The translations under genes were made by a program, and so were the position numbers. Positions 23,640-36,327 of a stretch of DNA of 64,000 nt are shown in pieces. This DNA is from Maratus speciosus (Eukaryota; Arthropoda; Arachnida; Araneae; Salticidae), in contig OZ010800.1 of assembly GCA_963932465.1 (NCBI GenBank), positions 98,165,307 to 98,229,306 on the forward strand, in the 5' to 3' direction. Numbering within the stretch: the first letter of the stretch is position 1; every line of letters begins with the position of its first letter. The notes beneath the pieces are model-generated. The model was not told the DNA's origin, searched no databases, and worked only from the letters and a program-made list of their open reading frames with translations.

Positions 23640-25080
23640 AAGTATGGGAGCACTTGCTGACAGCTTAGAATTTCTGCATTAACCGAGGCAACTGACGACT
23701 GATTTAAACACTTAAAAATGAGGTATCGACGATTGTTATTTCAGACTTACTTTTATACTATTAAACAGCAATATAGAAAATAATTTTTTTAAATAACTTG
23801 GGGGCTCTGCCCCCTACGAGCTACACTCGCCAACCACCGTTCAGGCACGCCAAAGTCCAAAAAGCACGCTATTTTAATCGGCTTTAAAATATTGAATTAA
23901 AATTTAAAAAAAAAATAAACAGTAGCGATCTCTCTGTAAACGGGTTTCCATTCGTTTGCCTTGGATTGGGGATTTTAAAGACCAAATCTGCTGCTGTTAA
24001 GAGATACAATGGCTGCTTTCATATTTAATTTAAAAAAAATTGTTAAACATTTGAAAATAAGCTAATGTAAAATGAATTAAATAAACAGTGTCGTTGTCTT
24101 CCGGTATTTTTTAACAGCGCTATAAGATAGTTCTTTTAAATAATTCATTTTAAATGTAGCATTTTAAATCTGACGTAATTTACACCAAAGTTTTATTTCT
24201 CTTATTAATATTCACGTGAAAATACTTTTGTTGTTAGAAGGAAATATTATTTGCGCTGTCTTCGAATTCACGATAATAGTTGAAACGATTATCTCAAAAT
24301 ATCAAATGTCTCGCGCAAATTTATTTTTTAATTTAAATTGTTTTGCCATACTTTTTTGGGCATTTTAAATACGACGTAACTTCCTCCATTTACAAGTTTT
24401 AACGCATAATAATGATTTTTTTTTATTTAAACATTTTGTTTCCCTTTTAAAATTCAAGTATGTAAATATGGTTCTTATGACCTTATTTTCCTGTTTTTAA
24501 CATCTAATCATTTAATTCTAATTTTAAAGTTTTTTTTTTCTTTTTTTAATATTCACGTGTAAATAAATTTTTAATTTGAAGTAAACATTATTGTTTGCGC
24601 TGTTTATACCATTGGCAACAGTTTAAATTAATAACATTTTCTAAAATTTGTAAAAAGTATCTCTCGAAATGCTGAAAATTTGAATTTAAAATAGAAATAA
24701 AACCTCAAAAATTGAGTCAAATAAGAAAAATAAATGCAATCTGCACACCGGGAACTTATAACGTATAAAATGATCTAAAAATGATTAAATTCTCATGTAT
24801 AGTTTTTGCTCCAATAAAACTTTTTTACTGGAACGATTTTGTCCAACTTTGGCATTAAATATCACTCAAAATAATTCTTCAATTTGAAAACTGTCTGCAT
24901 CAGCGTGTTTATCAAACATTTCTCTATAATATCACCGATTTTCATATTTTTGTATGCAACAGTTTTTTTTAATATTAACGATTAAAAGCCATGCTTAAGC
25001 ATTCAAATTGGATGCCGATCTACCCGGGATATCTACGCAGATTTTCATTGGTCCATTTCCAAATCAAAACTTTTTTTTAT
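23640..25080. repeat. Dispersed repeat with internal duplication
   Basis: The head at 23800-23850 (GGGGGCTCTGCCCCC, CGAGCTA, CGCCAA) matches 3211-3250. Downstream, about 24189-24300 and about 24537-24640 are diverged direct copies sharing TAATATTCACGTG and TTTGCGCTGT. No open frame or known protein family is visible. It is probably one old non-coding element of about 1.2 kb; its class is unknown. Confidence 0.5.
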
Positions 25081-25090
25081 ATATAGAAGG

Positions 25091-25138
25091 ATATCTTTTA
25101 AGTTATCTTTTAGGTTATCTTTTAGGTTATCTTTTAAA
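25091..25138. repeat. 12-bp tandem repeat, 4 units
   Basis: Four units of the form TTATCTTTTAGG/AG stand head to tail. On the minus strand they would read LKDN repeated, but there is no other sign of a gene. Confidence 0.85.
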
Positions 25139-25322
25139 CATCCATGCTCCGACATTTCGGCCTGACGGATACTAGCTATAACCTTATCTGCATATTTTAT
25201 ACAGAATGTCAAAATATAACGTATGCCGAACGCAATTACGTGAAAATGTGCAAATTGTGCAAAATGCCGCATAGAAAAAGGACGTATGATATACTGTGGT
25301 GGCCAAACTGTGGACACTTTTA

Positions 25323-25521
25323 CACTGTTAAAAATTTGCAGCATTCAGTCCAGTCATTTGACCGTTTTTATCGAAAACGGTTACACAACCGTAATTTTAC
25401 ACTATTCTGACCATATTATTGGCCATTTTATGGTCAGAATATAGTTAAATTACGGCTATGAAACCGTTTTTTCAAAAAACGGTCGAATGACGGGGCAGAA
25501 TGCTGCAAAATTTTAACGGTG
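25323..25521. mobile_element. Palindromic MITE, copy 2
   Basis: This 199-bp element is the same family as 18449-18650, in opposite orientation. Ends CACTGTTAAAAATTT and inverse; TA at 25321-25322 and at 25522-25523 fits a TA target duplication. Internal AAAACGG and TTCTGACC inverted words are conserved between the copies. Confidence 0.88.
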
Positions 25522-25671
25522 TAGGTAGCTTTCATTACAAAAAGTATAAAGCTACATATTGCAGCTGTCCTAAGGAAAACACTTCGGGAAGTTTTACTAA
25601 AATTTCGCCGATTCCGACTCCCAGATAACAAAACCATATAACCATATACCTCCGTTGAACTGCTGACTTAT

Positions 25672-26172
25672 ATACAGTGTGTCTCTAAATGAATATCGGG
25701 GATTTATCGCTTTGTAGAATCTCTTATATAAGACTTAAAATTATACTTTATACATGAAATGAAATAGCAACTCAAACAGTTTGTTGGTACTTGTGCATGT
25801 GCATGCGCAAGCAATATTTCTTCCGTTATCCGTTAGTAAGCGATAGTAGCAAAAATGGCGACTAGTGAACAGAAAGCATTTTGTATTCTGCAGTTTGCAA
25901 AGACCGAATCTGTAGTTAATGGGCAACGTGCGTTCCGGATTAAGTTCAGGTGTGATCCCCCAAGTGATAATAACATCCTTAGATTTCATCATCAGTTTGA
26001 AAATACCGGCTGCCTTTGCAAAAAATACCCCACAAACACTAATCAGCGTTTGGAAAAATTGAGCTATCGATTTGATGTGCGCCGTGTGACGAAATGGGCT
26101 CACATTGAACACTTGATTTTTGTGCGTCATATTATCCATTTGCATACATTTCGTTCAATTTGGATACAATGA
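25672..26172 (+). pseudogene. Internally deleted DUF4817-type transposase
   Basis: The left end reads TACAGTGTGTCTCTAAATGAA, a common arthropod element start, followed by about 180 bp of leader. The frame at 25855-26172 encodes 105 residues. The first 57 (MATSEQKAFCILQFAKTESV ... FENTGCLCK) are a DUF4817-type DNA-binding N-terminus. From about residue 62 the text (QRLEKLSYRFDVRRVTKWAH, then IEHL) matches what is normally the last 25 residues of the same transposases. The whole catalytic DDE region that should lie between them is missing with the frame intact. This copy therefore cannot transpose by itself. Alternatives: a fortuitous join by recombination, or selection for a short DNA-binding peptide; the former is more likely. 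The right end was not identified. Confidence 0.8.
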
Positions 26173-26184
26173 CGCACAAAAATC
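26115..26184. repeat. Hairpin with 16-bp perfect stem
   Basis: GATTTTTGTGCGTCAT at 26115-26130 and its exact inverse at 26169-26184 enclose 38 nt. Pairing extends inward with TATCCA/TGGATA. It overlaps the last codons of the deleted transposase frame. Confidence 0.85.
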
Positions 26185-26403
26185 ATTTACATAAATTTTA
26201 CTTTTGATTTTGGATAGCGTGGCGCAAAAGATAAATCAAATTTTTCATATAAATACATTACAGTGCATTGTGTAGGTTCAGTGAAAGTGATATTTTTAAC
26301 AGTGTATTGGTAAATTAAAAGTTTTGGTTACATGTGTAAATATATTTAGCCAAACCGAAAACAATTGAAATTGAATTTTAAAACATATCGTTTAAAGCTA
26401 CAC

Positions 26404-26700
26404 CAAGGCGTCACTTAAATTTTGATATCATATATTTTAAAACTCATATTTTGAATTTATGAAAGATGTGATTGATAAAGCACCAATGAATAAATTTTTA
26501 TACATCCTTTTAAATTTAACATAATTATTACACATGCAATTATAAGTAAAACAAAAATAAAATTATGAAATAAATAATATAAATGTATGTATATATACAT
26601 TAATTAATAGCATAGCGTCACTTAAAATTTGATATCATTATTCTTAAGTTCCATATTTAAAATTCTTATAGCAATAAGATAAAGTGCTGCGTCACAAACT
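26404..26700. repeat. Two direct repeat units, about 207-bp period
   Basis: The units at about 26404-26490 and 26611-26697 share GCGTCACTTAAA and TTTGATATCAT, then CATATTT and AAAGTGC or AAAGCACC words. They are non-coding. Confidence 0.6.
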
Positions 26701-28520
26701 TTTAACCTGTCAAGTGTTTTTTGTGTTGATATCACTGTTTTTTTAAGTTAATAATAAAAAGATAAAAAAAAGAAAATTAAAGACCAATGGTATGAATTTA
26801 TAATCGTGATTTCCATTCACCTTTAATTCTCCCCTCCCCCCCCCCCCCTCTCTTAAAAAAGCATACGTATATACAAAATGGGATTTTTTTATGGTTTGTT
26901 TCATAGATATAAAGCTTTGTTAAATTTTACTACGTAGAAAGTTTACTTTTTTAAGAAGAATATCAAGAAATATTACTCTTTAAACCTTTTTATTTAAAAT
27001 ACAATAATTGCTCACTAATAAAACTAAATAAATCTATCTAAATCAAAATCTAACCTACAATTTTTGCTTAATAATTGAGTATCCATTTTCATTGAGCTAC
27101 AGTTCGAATATACCTACATTCCATACAGAAATCAAATAGCACAGGAAAACATCAATCTTCCACAGCATCAAATGAAATTAAACTCTAAGAAAAAAGTTGC
27201 GAAAGTGAACTGGTAACATTAAATCGCCAAGACCTCGCCAAAATGTAATCTCGTTGATATCGTGATAAAGCAACGATAAATGACTAAATCTCTTAAATAT
27301 AATTGCTGTTCATAAAAGATGTTTAAGCTTGGTACTAATCTGAATTTTCGTGACCCAAATTAAATTTTTGGGGGCCTATTTACCAGTATTTAAAATTGCA
27401 GATGTAGTTGAGAGGCGTTATATGGAATAATATTTTTACATTTGAAAGACAGATGGCATCACCACCAAACGATAATTTCAATAATTCAGAAATGTAAACT
27501 GGATTGATTTTACTAGATTACGTTTGTAATCTTCAGTACCGTTTTTTAAAGTGACATATTAATTAGTAATACTTGTTAAGTTTGTAAAAAAATAAAAAAG
27601 AGCTTGAGCATTTATTTATTATTTTTTTACGTATAGAGAGAGTCTAAAGTATGAATTTAATGAAAAGTAAAAGAGAAAAATGTACGCATTTTTATTTGTT
27701 CAATCGACATTTTCCTTTTATTTACAGTTTTTTACACATAAAAATTCGTATTTTCCTCAGCGAAACGGATTGAAATGCGATACATATAAATAAACTATAC
27801 AATTTAAAATTTTTTTCAATTATCATAAAAATAAAAAAATATATATGATTTTTAAAAATTTACTTTTTTAATTTTGGATGTATGACATTTTTTTTTTAAA
27901 TCTCGCAGTCTTCCATTTACAGTTAGAATAACGGCATGTATTTTTATTATTATAATTATGAAAAACGTAATGGTAGAATAAAGGCCTGTTTTTTTCTTTT
28001 TTTTTTTTTAGTATAAGGGTAATGGAAAATATAAAAACGCATAATTTAAATTTATGTGTAATTAGAAAAACAGAAATTCATTTGTGTTAAAAATTGTAAA
28101 TAAAAAGAAACTGTTGTAGACTGAACAAATACAATTTTCGGTTTTAAAATATTCTTTTTTCAGTCTTATGTAAAAATTGGCTTTCGGCGGACATTAAAAA
28201 ACTTTCCGTTTCCGCGTTAGGCAGATAGCGGCATACGAAGCACGTATTAATGTTATTTTCAATGGATTCGCCGGGACTTGAAAGTCTTTCCGTACTAGGC
28301 AGATTTTCGGCTTACACAGAGTCCGCCTGAGACAGATCTTACAGTATTTTTATTTTTTGAAAAATTGTCACGATATAGTGATATGTGAAACTTTTAAAGA
28401 AAAAAATGAAAATAAACAGATACATCCTTATAGAAACATAAAATCAAATTTACTTTATTAACTGACTTAAAAAGGATTTAAAAAAATGCTTACTGCTTTA
28501 AATGCTTAACGCTTACTGCT
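26700..28520. other. AT-rich stretch, no gene recognised
   Basis: Contains a poly(C) run at about 26829-26849. A motif at about 28265-28345 (TTTCCGTACTAGGCAGATTTT, then ACAGTATTTT) has a related copy near 55205-55255. Otherwise I see nothing. Confidence 0.4.
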
Positions 28521-28525
28521 TACTG

Positions 28526-28590
28526 TGCCGACAGACCTCATAACGTATGTATTGCAAGACCAGCGCTTAACCGACTGAGCTACAGAATGT
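28526..28590 (-). pseudogene. Degenerate tRNA-Ala-like sequence
   Basis: On the minus strand a good box A, TAGCTCAGTCGGTTAAGCG (28564-28582), is followed by an anticodon-loop-like CTTGCAA (anticodon TGC). The 3' side of the anticodon stem does not pair, and no convincing box B is present. I read this as a dead tRNA gene or a tRNA-derived SINE fragment. Confidence 0.4.
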
Positions 28591-28659
28591 ACGGAGACAT
28601 TCACCTAAAACTTGAACAGAAGAAATTATGCTCGCGAATACAGAGGCGCAATTTCGCTG

Positions 28660-28990
28660 AAATTCCCATAAATGGCGGAAAAATACAGTCCGATTTTTCA
28701 TGCTTATTATATAACGAATAAGAGCCTTCCAGGAAACGAACATGATCTTAGTCGGTTCATCTGGAATAGATTCATATTACATATTTTAATTTTAATAAGA
28801 TCGCCCATGTCATTTTCGGAGGGAAAAAATGTGAAATGAAAAGAAAACTAGAGTTTTTCCGCAAACAGCTGTTATAATGTTCCCTTCACATAAAACAGAT
28901 TCATATTATATATCAATTTAAAGAAAATCGCCCGAGCCGTTTTCCAGATTTTGACTTTAGGAACTTCTTCCATCGCTATCGCTTTTAAAA
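28660..28990. repeat. Repeated LINE-tail-like words
   Basis: Two direct copies, about 28762-28816 and 28889-28946, share AGATTCATATTA and ATCGCCC, then CGTTTTC or CATTTTC. Phrases like this are common in non-LTR element tails, so the assignment is inference. Confidence 0.4.
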
Positions 28991-31237
28991 ATGACTATTT
29001 AGATCTCAAAATATACTGCACATAGAAATGTAAAAATTTCAGAATAGAATTAGACTGCAGATATAATACTGTTCTAAAAAAATTAGAATAATAAAAGCTA
29101 TATTTGCTGAGTTATTGAAAGGCGGCTTTTCGGGTTTTCTTTGAAGTCGAGTTAGTTGTTTGTATGACGGGAATGTTTTCTGTTTCAGGAAAATTATTGA
29201 TATTGGAGCTCACATTATTTTTCATAAAGTTAATTGAAAGGAAAATATACACAGAATCGTTATTCAGGCACTTATGAGCTGTTCATATCTGCCCCCAACT
29301 AGTCTATTCACAAATGCCCCATATGGCTGCTGGAGTTAAATTGATAAATCATTAACATTTATCAATTTTAGAAGGAAAAAAATAACTTTATCAAAATATT
29401 TATTAGTACTCATAGTATATGTTAAAACATTAAAATTCAAATAAATGAATAAAAAATTACGTTATTCGCTTAACAATTTGGAACTGGGATATTAATTTTT
29501 AGATCTATAAACAGTGTTTCGGCTACTGAGGACAAACAAAATGGACAAACAACTTAGAACAATTAAAAAACTTTTAACTTATGTCTACATGTACTGCCAT
29601 ATTTGGTAATTTAAAAAAAAAAAACTATTGAAAAATTGTGATAGTCACATCTGCCCCATGTTTGCATGTACCCACTTCTCCCCATCATATAAAATAAATT
29701 TAGTAAGGAAGGAAAAATATTTATATAAGTATGCATTAACGGTGACACAAACTTCTTAGAATTGAAATAAATTTAGATTAATTTTACACAATTGGATTTT
29801 TATTATATGTTTTACTTTTATTATATGTCTTACTTGGGATTAGGAAATATAACATACAATATGTTTATTCAAGAATTAAACGTTAAAAAAGCAGTCATAT
29901 TATTTTAACAAAAACAATGTAAAATACCATTATCGTACCTTAAAGAATCCATCTGTCAAAACTAACTTTCTCTGACGGACAAAATGGACATTTTCCAGAA
30001 AAGAGTTGGTATTTTTCTCGAATTAATCTGACAACATATTTTATTTATCTTTTTATACTTCAAAAACAAATTTATATGACGGATCGTGTCGACATACTTG
30101 TTTATCTATAAGAGTTAACGCAATAATTTGTTTCTACTTCTACAATATAAAAATACGAAAGAAAAGTTTATAATATAAACATGCATGAATGTAGAAATAA
30201 AATATTTAGAACAATCACATTGATATTAATATTATGCATTTGATTCTCATCTTTATTTATTTCTATATTTTTGACCAGAGAAAATATGTAACGTTCGATA
30301 TACTGAATCAAGCATGTATCACTGCGAAAGTTTTTAAGAGGGGCTTTTTTACAGAGTGAAGAACTTTAATGAACCTAAGGAAACCTTTTATCATTTCTAA
30401 ATTACTTTATAGGGCATTCTGGGCAATATGAATGGATTCGCTGTAATGTTTCATAAATTATGTTGACATAATAATATATTTTAACAAAAAGATGTCTCTA
30501 AAGTATTTTTTAAGTGACTAGTCACATTTAGCGTACTTTATATTTGCAAGTAACCGCATTTATTCCTCCATATATACACAAAATAAATTATGAAAGAAAA
30601 AAATAGCGATAAGTAATGATGTGGTAACAAAACATCCAGATGTAAACTGCATTTAGTTTATTTTAATACAATTAAATTTGATAGTAAATCAATTCAGTAT
30701 TTCTTGCCGTAGAATTAATAAGTAACATGCGATATTTCTTTTTAGAAATAATCCATACAAAAGTAGTAAAATATTTCTAGCAGAAATCAGGTGAGATATA
30801 TGAATTGTACTTGATATATTCTATTTGACTGTTTGACAATTCTATTTCTATTTGACAATTTACTAAATCGGCCATTCTAGATATTTTTAAGAAAGGCTGA
30901 AATGTTTCATGAATTATTCTGACTGCAAAGCATCTTTTATTCAAGAAATGTCTACGAAGGATAATTTATGTGACTAGGTTTGTTTGTCTACTTTTTATTT
31001 ACAAAAGTTCATCCATTCATATATAAAAGAAATAACGAAAAAAAATTAATATAGAATTTTATTCTATGCGGAAATAAAATACTTGGGGCTGAAACATATT
31101 GAGATTAATTTCAAAAACTTCAATTTTATTGTAAACACTATTATGAGTTCACTTATTGAAAAAAATATTAGGACTCAATTTTCTTTGACAAACACTTGTT
31201 TTATAAGCAGTAAGATCTCCGAGCTATGAATTTAAAA
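28991..31237. other. AT-rich stretch, no gene recognised
   Basis: No gene, RNA or strong repeat recognised. Confidence 0.45.
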
Positions 31238-31666
31238 GGATCAGGGCCCATAAGCCACGTTTTTGGCCCATGAAATAGACTAAAATTTAATATTAGAAGG
31301 TAGGGTAAAGAGCCTATATTTCGTACCCTCTCCTAATTTCGACCACCTTAACTTCTCCGCTTCTGCGATTGTGGCGCCACTTATGACGCAAGGCTCAGGG
31401 AACAAAGGTAAAAGGGATCATAATTGAAAGTTTCGTTCGCCAAGACGCATACATAAATTAAAGATGGCAAATTTCCTGTCTTTAGAAGACCTGAATTATT
31501 ATTACGTCGTTTGAAGAACGTTATTTACTGTACTGTTGGTATTTATTTCTTATTCATTGCATGCATTCTACGTTGGTAAGTTACTGACAATATCATACAG
31601 TGAGTTTTAGGACGCTCAATTGATCTTACGGGAACTGAAGCTCTGTCATATTGGGAAGTAGCGTGG

Positions 31667-31721
31667 TCCTAATTTCGTCCCCCTTGTAGTTCTTATTTTC
31701 GCCCCGGGGACGAAATTAGGA
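31667..31721. repeat. Hairpin, 16-bp perfect stem
   Basis: TCCTAATTTCGTCCCC at 31667-31682 and its exact inverse at 31706-31721 are separated by 23 nt. A third, slightly changed inverse copy follows a poly(G) run near 31936-31950. Confidence 0.85.
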
Positions 31722-32162
31722 ATGCTTTTTATGACATTTAAAAAAAAAGAAAAAATCCTCATATTTGGATATCTAACGTTTCGTTATGTTATTCTTCCAC
31801 TGGTAATTAGTACATTTCTTTGTGCCTTACTTTAATGTAAATTAAATTACTTACTCATTTAGAAATAAATTTTGATTTAGTTATAAGTTAAGCCTCGGCG
31901 TATTGGATTTTTTTTTTTTTGGGGGGGGGGGGAGGGGGGACGAAATTGGGACCATTTTTTTTTTTCATTTGCATTTTTTGATACTTTTGAAAAACAATTT
32001 TTCGAATTGTTAAAATTTTTGAGTACGATATTTGTCTATTTTTATATATGCGTGGGTATTACTCTATCTAAAATCCAAATTTGGTAGATTTACACTGAAA
32101 ATTACAATTTCCAAGGGCCTAATAGTGACTAGGTGACGATCATAGGGCACCTTACACTATGA

Positions 32163-32534
32163 ATTGTACGATTTTAACAATAGTTTTCGTATTTTGTTCG
32201 GATTTATATGACTTGCACTAACTCAAAGTTCATAGTTTTGATAAAAAATACGCAACTTCTGCTATTTGTACTTCAATTATTTATATGAGCGCAATCGTGC
32301 AATACTTTCTTCAAGACATATATTACAAAACACATTAAAATATAAAAAATATGTTAAAATAAATGTGTTGCAAAGCTGCACTCAAAGTAAAATATTCAAT
32401 ATAGACAGTAAATTGAGGTAAAAATAGCAGGAATTGCATATTTTTGTCAAAACTACGAATTATACAAACTTTGAACTTGAGTAAGTGATATAAATTCGAA
32501 AAAAATACAAAAACTATTGTTAAAATCGTACAAT
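32163..32534. mobile_element. Foldback element, 115-bp arms
   Basis: The arms 32163-32279 and 32410-32534 are inverted copies (ATTGTACGATTTTAACAATA and onward, about 80-85 percent). They enclose about 130 bp. It lies near the right arm of the 31238-32637 element. No coding capacity. Confidence 0.8.
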
Positions 32535-32639
32535 GTATCCCGTCTAATATTAAAAGTTGAATTAATTAAGTCAGTATAACACAATCGAATTTTAGTCTAT
32601 TTCATGGGCCGAAAACGCGGCCTATGGACCCTGATCCTT

Positions 32640-35600
32640 ACGTGTTATAATTTTTACCTTGTAATTAGAGATTCATACATTAAACCTAAATACATTAAAG
32701 TTGCACATTCCTATTTGTGCGTTTAAAATTTATAATAAGGTGAGTAATATGGTCACACTTATTTCAAATTACAATTTTTATTGCTGCTCTAAAATTAAAA
32801 ATACTTGCGGAAAACGATGTTATTAGTGCTGTAGTTCTCTTAAGGGGGTTCGGGCCCTTCTATCTTGTCAATGTTAAATTTGTCATATTGCCCTTTATCT
32901 CAGTAAATATTCCAAGGAAGCAACTGCAACTTTCAAAGATTATACCCTATGTTTTTAAACAGACTATAACACAGGATTTTTTTGTAATTGGCTGCGATTA
33001 CAATTTTATCATTTTTACTGCAATCTACTAAAGAAATTTAAAAAAAAATTCTTAAATTACCCTTTACCTCATCATTATAGAAGATATAGCTTTGAAAATT
33101 TTCATACCCGTTTTTTAATCTCATCTGTGCATAGTTTAACACAAGCATTTTGTAATATGAATTTATGTGATATTTTAATAATTTTTTAAAAACATTTAAA
33201 CTGTTTTAGTAGTTTGTAGTAAAAATCATAAAATTATAACTACAGCTGTTTTTAAGAACGCCCCGTGTTAAGGTATGTAAAAATAAACTTTGAAAAATTT
33301 AGCTGATTCCTTTCAAGAGTTCTTGATATAAAGAGTCATCAGTATTACGAATTTAACCTCGATACTTAACCCCTTTAAATATTCGAAAACGATATTTGTT
33401 CACATTGAAATTTAAATAAATAAAAAAAAAAACATTTCTATTAAGGTAATATTTCCAATGAAGGTAAGTTTCACTTTCCTAATTTTCTCAATAACTTACT
33501 TCACATAAGCAAAATAAAAAAATAATGAATAAAACCCACAACTTGTTATTTTTATGAAAATAACATGGGTCTATTTATTTAGAATGTAAAAGTAATTTAT
33601 TCAAAATATTTACTTATAACGTTCTAAAATATTGACGAAATTCCAAACTGCCAAAATATTTAAAACAACCCTGTGGAGTCCTCATAAAAGTTACATAAAA
33701 GAATGTTTAAAATTCACAAACTTTGCACACAAAACTGGTCTTGTTTTGTTTCATTATATTTCCTATAGTTGCAAAACAAATTGCAAAGTGTGTAGTTTTT
33801 GAAGCATAACTCATAAACCGTTCAGTGGAATGAACTGAAACTTCTGATTTGTATATTTAAAGATTGTAAAATTCAATTTGTGTTAAGTTACAATAACTAT
33901 TTCAAATATTAATTTCATAGTATAAAATTTTGTCAGGATATTTGATGCACAGAAAGGAATCTTTGCTGGAAGTATAAATATAATCAGACATTACATAAAT
34001 TTTACAAGAGAATATTCTCAAAATGTTCATCTCGCATCTCATATGTTTGTGAATAGTACGCATTAAATGGCCAACTGAATGCGAATAATCATATTTTGGT
34101 AGAATAGTATCCGCAGATATGTGTTTGATGTATCATATTTTATTACTAATGAATGATTCACAAAAAAGCATGTTTCAGTATTTAGGAAGTCTGCTGTAGC
34201 ATCTACCCATGTAAGCATTACATTAAAATATAACGAATAATGTTCATTTTTTCAATAAGTTTATTATTAGCGTTCAGAATTTTGCGGGGAATTTTTCATT
34301 TGCCTATGCTAAAAACTAACAATCACAGAAGTATTTGTTTGGTCATTTTGTATAATTTTATAAAAATAAATCTGTCCTTATTGAGTGAGTGAATGTTTTC
34401 AGAAGCGAGATGCATAATTACTTTCTTTTTACGTACTTTTAAATATTGCAGTCGATTTATTGTGATTGGAATGCACCTTCCTTGTGTCTTAAAAAAATTG
34501 AAACACATAAGCTTATTGAAAGATATTAATATAAAAATGATATATTAATAATTATATGCATTTCTACATAATTTTGGTTATAGCTCACTTGCAAAAATAT
34601 ATATTATAGTTTTCTACATAAACGTTAGCCAAACGTGTTGTCCTAGTATCCTTGTAAGTGGAAAATAGAAACATAATATCTTATAAACTTTGTCAGATTT
34701 GAAAAATTCAATGGTCATTAATATCTACTTCACTCATTTATTGCTAATTCTCGTGCAAGTTATAACATGATTGCAAAAATTGTTATTACTTTTTTTTTCT
34801 ACATAAAAATTATTTAAAAATGCCTCGGCAAGATGAATTTGCGTAAGATTGTATCCTTGTCAGTGGAAAATGTAAATATAATGTGTTTAAAACATTCTCA
34901 GATTTGAAAATCATTGAATAGTAAATACTTTTTATGTTTTCATTTCTTTATGAATAATGCGTGAAAAGCAAATGTTTTTTTCTGAAAAAGCGAAAATATT
35001 TCTTTAAAATCATTATTAAAAGAAATTAATGTTTAAATAGCTTTATAGATTTTCTTTTAAAAAACATGCATAACCTTAAAACTCTTAGAAATATAGAAAC
35101 GACACGTGAGAAAGAGTTCATAACTTTAACTTTTATTAAGAAAGAAAATTCAATTCATTTTCTTTTGATCATAAAATCTCAAAAATTCTTCCACACATTG
35201 TATCACGCTTGTCAGACATATTGAAATTCTGATAACCTGACAGCTTTATTTATTACAGACTAACATAAAATCTTGTTCTAGCAATATTCACGCCAAAAGT
35301 TTTAAGGTTGCTTGTAATATTTTCACAGAAATAAATAATGAAGGACATTTTTAAATAAAACTGTCTGAGTTCAATTTGATATGATTTGAGCTAATTTTAT
35401 CAGATCTTCAGATTTGATAAAATTACATATATTTTATATGAAAGCAATGTATAAATACGATGACTTCAGAATTTCATAATACTTATTAAAGAATTGAAGA
35501 AAATGTTGTGTTAGATAAAATCAATAAAATTTCCGACAGTTTATAACAAAGACTAAAAGTCCTTTGATTTTAATTTAGTCGATACTTTTTTTAACAATAT

Positions 35601-36190
35601 TGATGATATAGGTTAATTCATTTAGCTATTTTCATTCGATTTTGCCAAAACTCTGCAATTAAAACAATATTTGATCGTAAAAAGCTACTCGAATTATATG
35701 AGATTAATATCATAAGTTAAAATTTTCCTTCCATGCACAGTACAAATTTAAAATTTAATAAACTGTATTAGATTTTTTTTTAACTTTATGCTTATTAGAA
35801 CGCAGGGAAATTTAGTTGAATGATATTTATTACTATTTTAAGAAACTGTTTGCTAAGTTTTAAAAGTAAATAATTCATTTAGGATTCGTTTGGATTACTT
35901 TTACCTATTTAAAGTCTCAAGTTTGCTTTAAATGTTACATTATGAAATAATTTTTTGTGTCATTAGTAACAGTATACGAAGACTGTTCTCATATTCTTAG
36001 ACTAGTTTGTTTTGGTGTAAAGAAACTCTATTCATTTAGAAGCCATTTTTCATAGTTTTAGAATGTATAAATGTATTTTTAAAGGCATAAATTATCGTCC
36101 GTCAACTGAAGTTTTCATTTATATGCAAAATGACGCTTTTAAAAGGGCGATTGATGAAAGGAAATATTTCTGCACTTCCTGAAGTGAATT
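32640..36190. other. AT-rich stretch, no gene recognised
   Basis: No gene recognised. CTTAAGGGGGTTCGGGCCC at about 32838 and AACGCCCCGTGTTAAG near 33257 could be the ends of a 435-bp element with partial TIRs, but the match is weak. Confidence 0.4.
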
Positions 36191-36235
36191 ATTCGTAATC
36201 ACACGAATTGAATATTTCCAAATGAGCAAAAAAAT

Positions 36236-36306
36236 TCCCAGTCCAGGAATCGAGCCCAGATCCTTGGCATACGGGGCCAATGCTCTACCGTTTAAGCTAA
36301 TTGGGC
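36236..36306 (-). tRNA. tRNA-like gene, anticodon loop CCCGTAT
   Basis: The 71-nt sequence folds as a cloverleaf. The acceptor stem GCCCAAT/ACTGGGA has 5 of 7 pairs, the D-stem is GCTT/GAGC, the anticodon stem TTGGC/GCCAA is perfect, and the T-arm is CTGGG-CTCGATT-CCTGG. A seven-T run follows at 36228-36234 on this strand, as expected for a polymerase III terminator. Position 33 is C instead of the near-universal U. Read at the normal position the anticodon would be CGT (Thr), but with C33 the identity is uncertain. It is probably a pseudogene or a tRNA-derived repeat. Confidence 0.6.
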
Positions 36307-36327
36307 TAATATGCTCGCCGGTTGTCT

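Larger units (their letters stand above)
31238..32637. mobile_element. TIR element, 1.4 kb, with nested foldback
   Basis: The left arm 31238-31288 and the inverse of the right arm 32588-32637 match over 50 bp at about 88 percent, starting GGATCAGGG and ending ATAGACTAAAATT. There is no open frame for a transposase. The word TAATTTCG(T/A)CC and its inverse recur inside (31332, 31671, 31706, 31938), and a second inverted-repeat element lies at 32163-32534. I cannot assign the superfamily. Confidence 0.75.

Noticed and set aside
25091..25138. A CRISPR-like array
   Set aside because: Four 12-bp units without spacers in eukaryotic DNA are a simple tandem repeat.
32838..33272. A 435-bp element with TTAA-containing GC-rich ends
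   Set aside because: The ends match over only a few bases and no duplication is visible.
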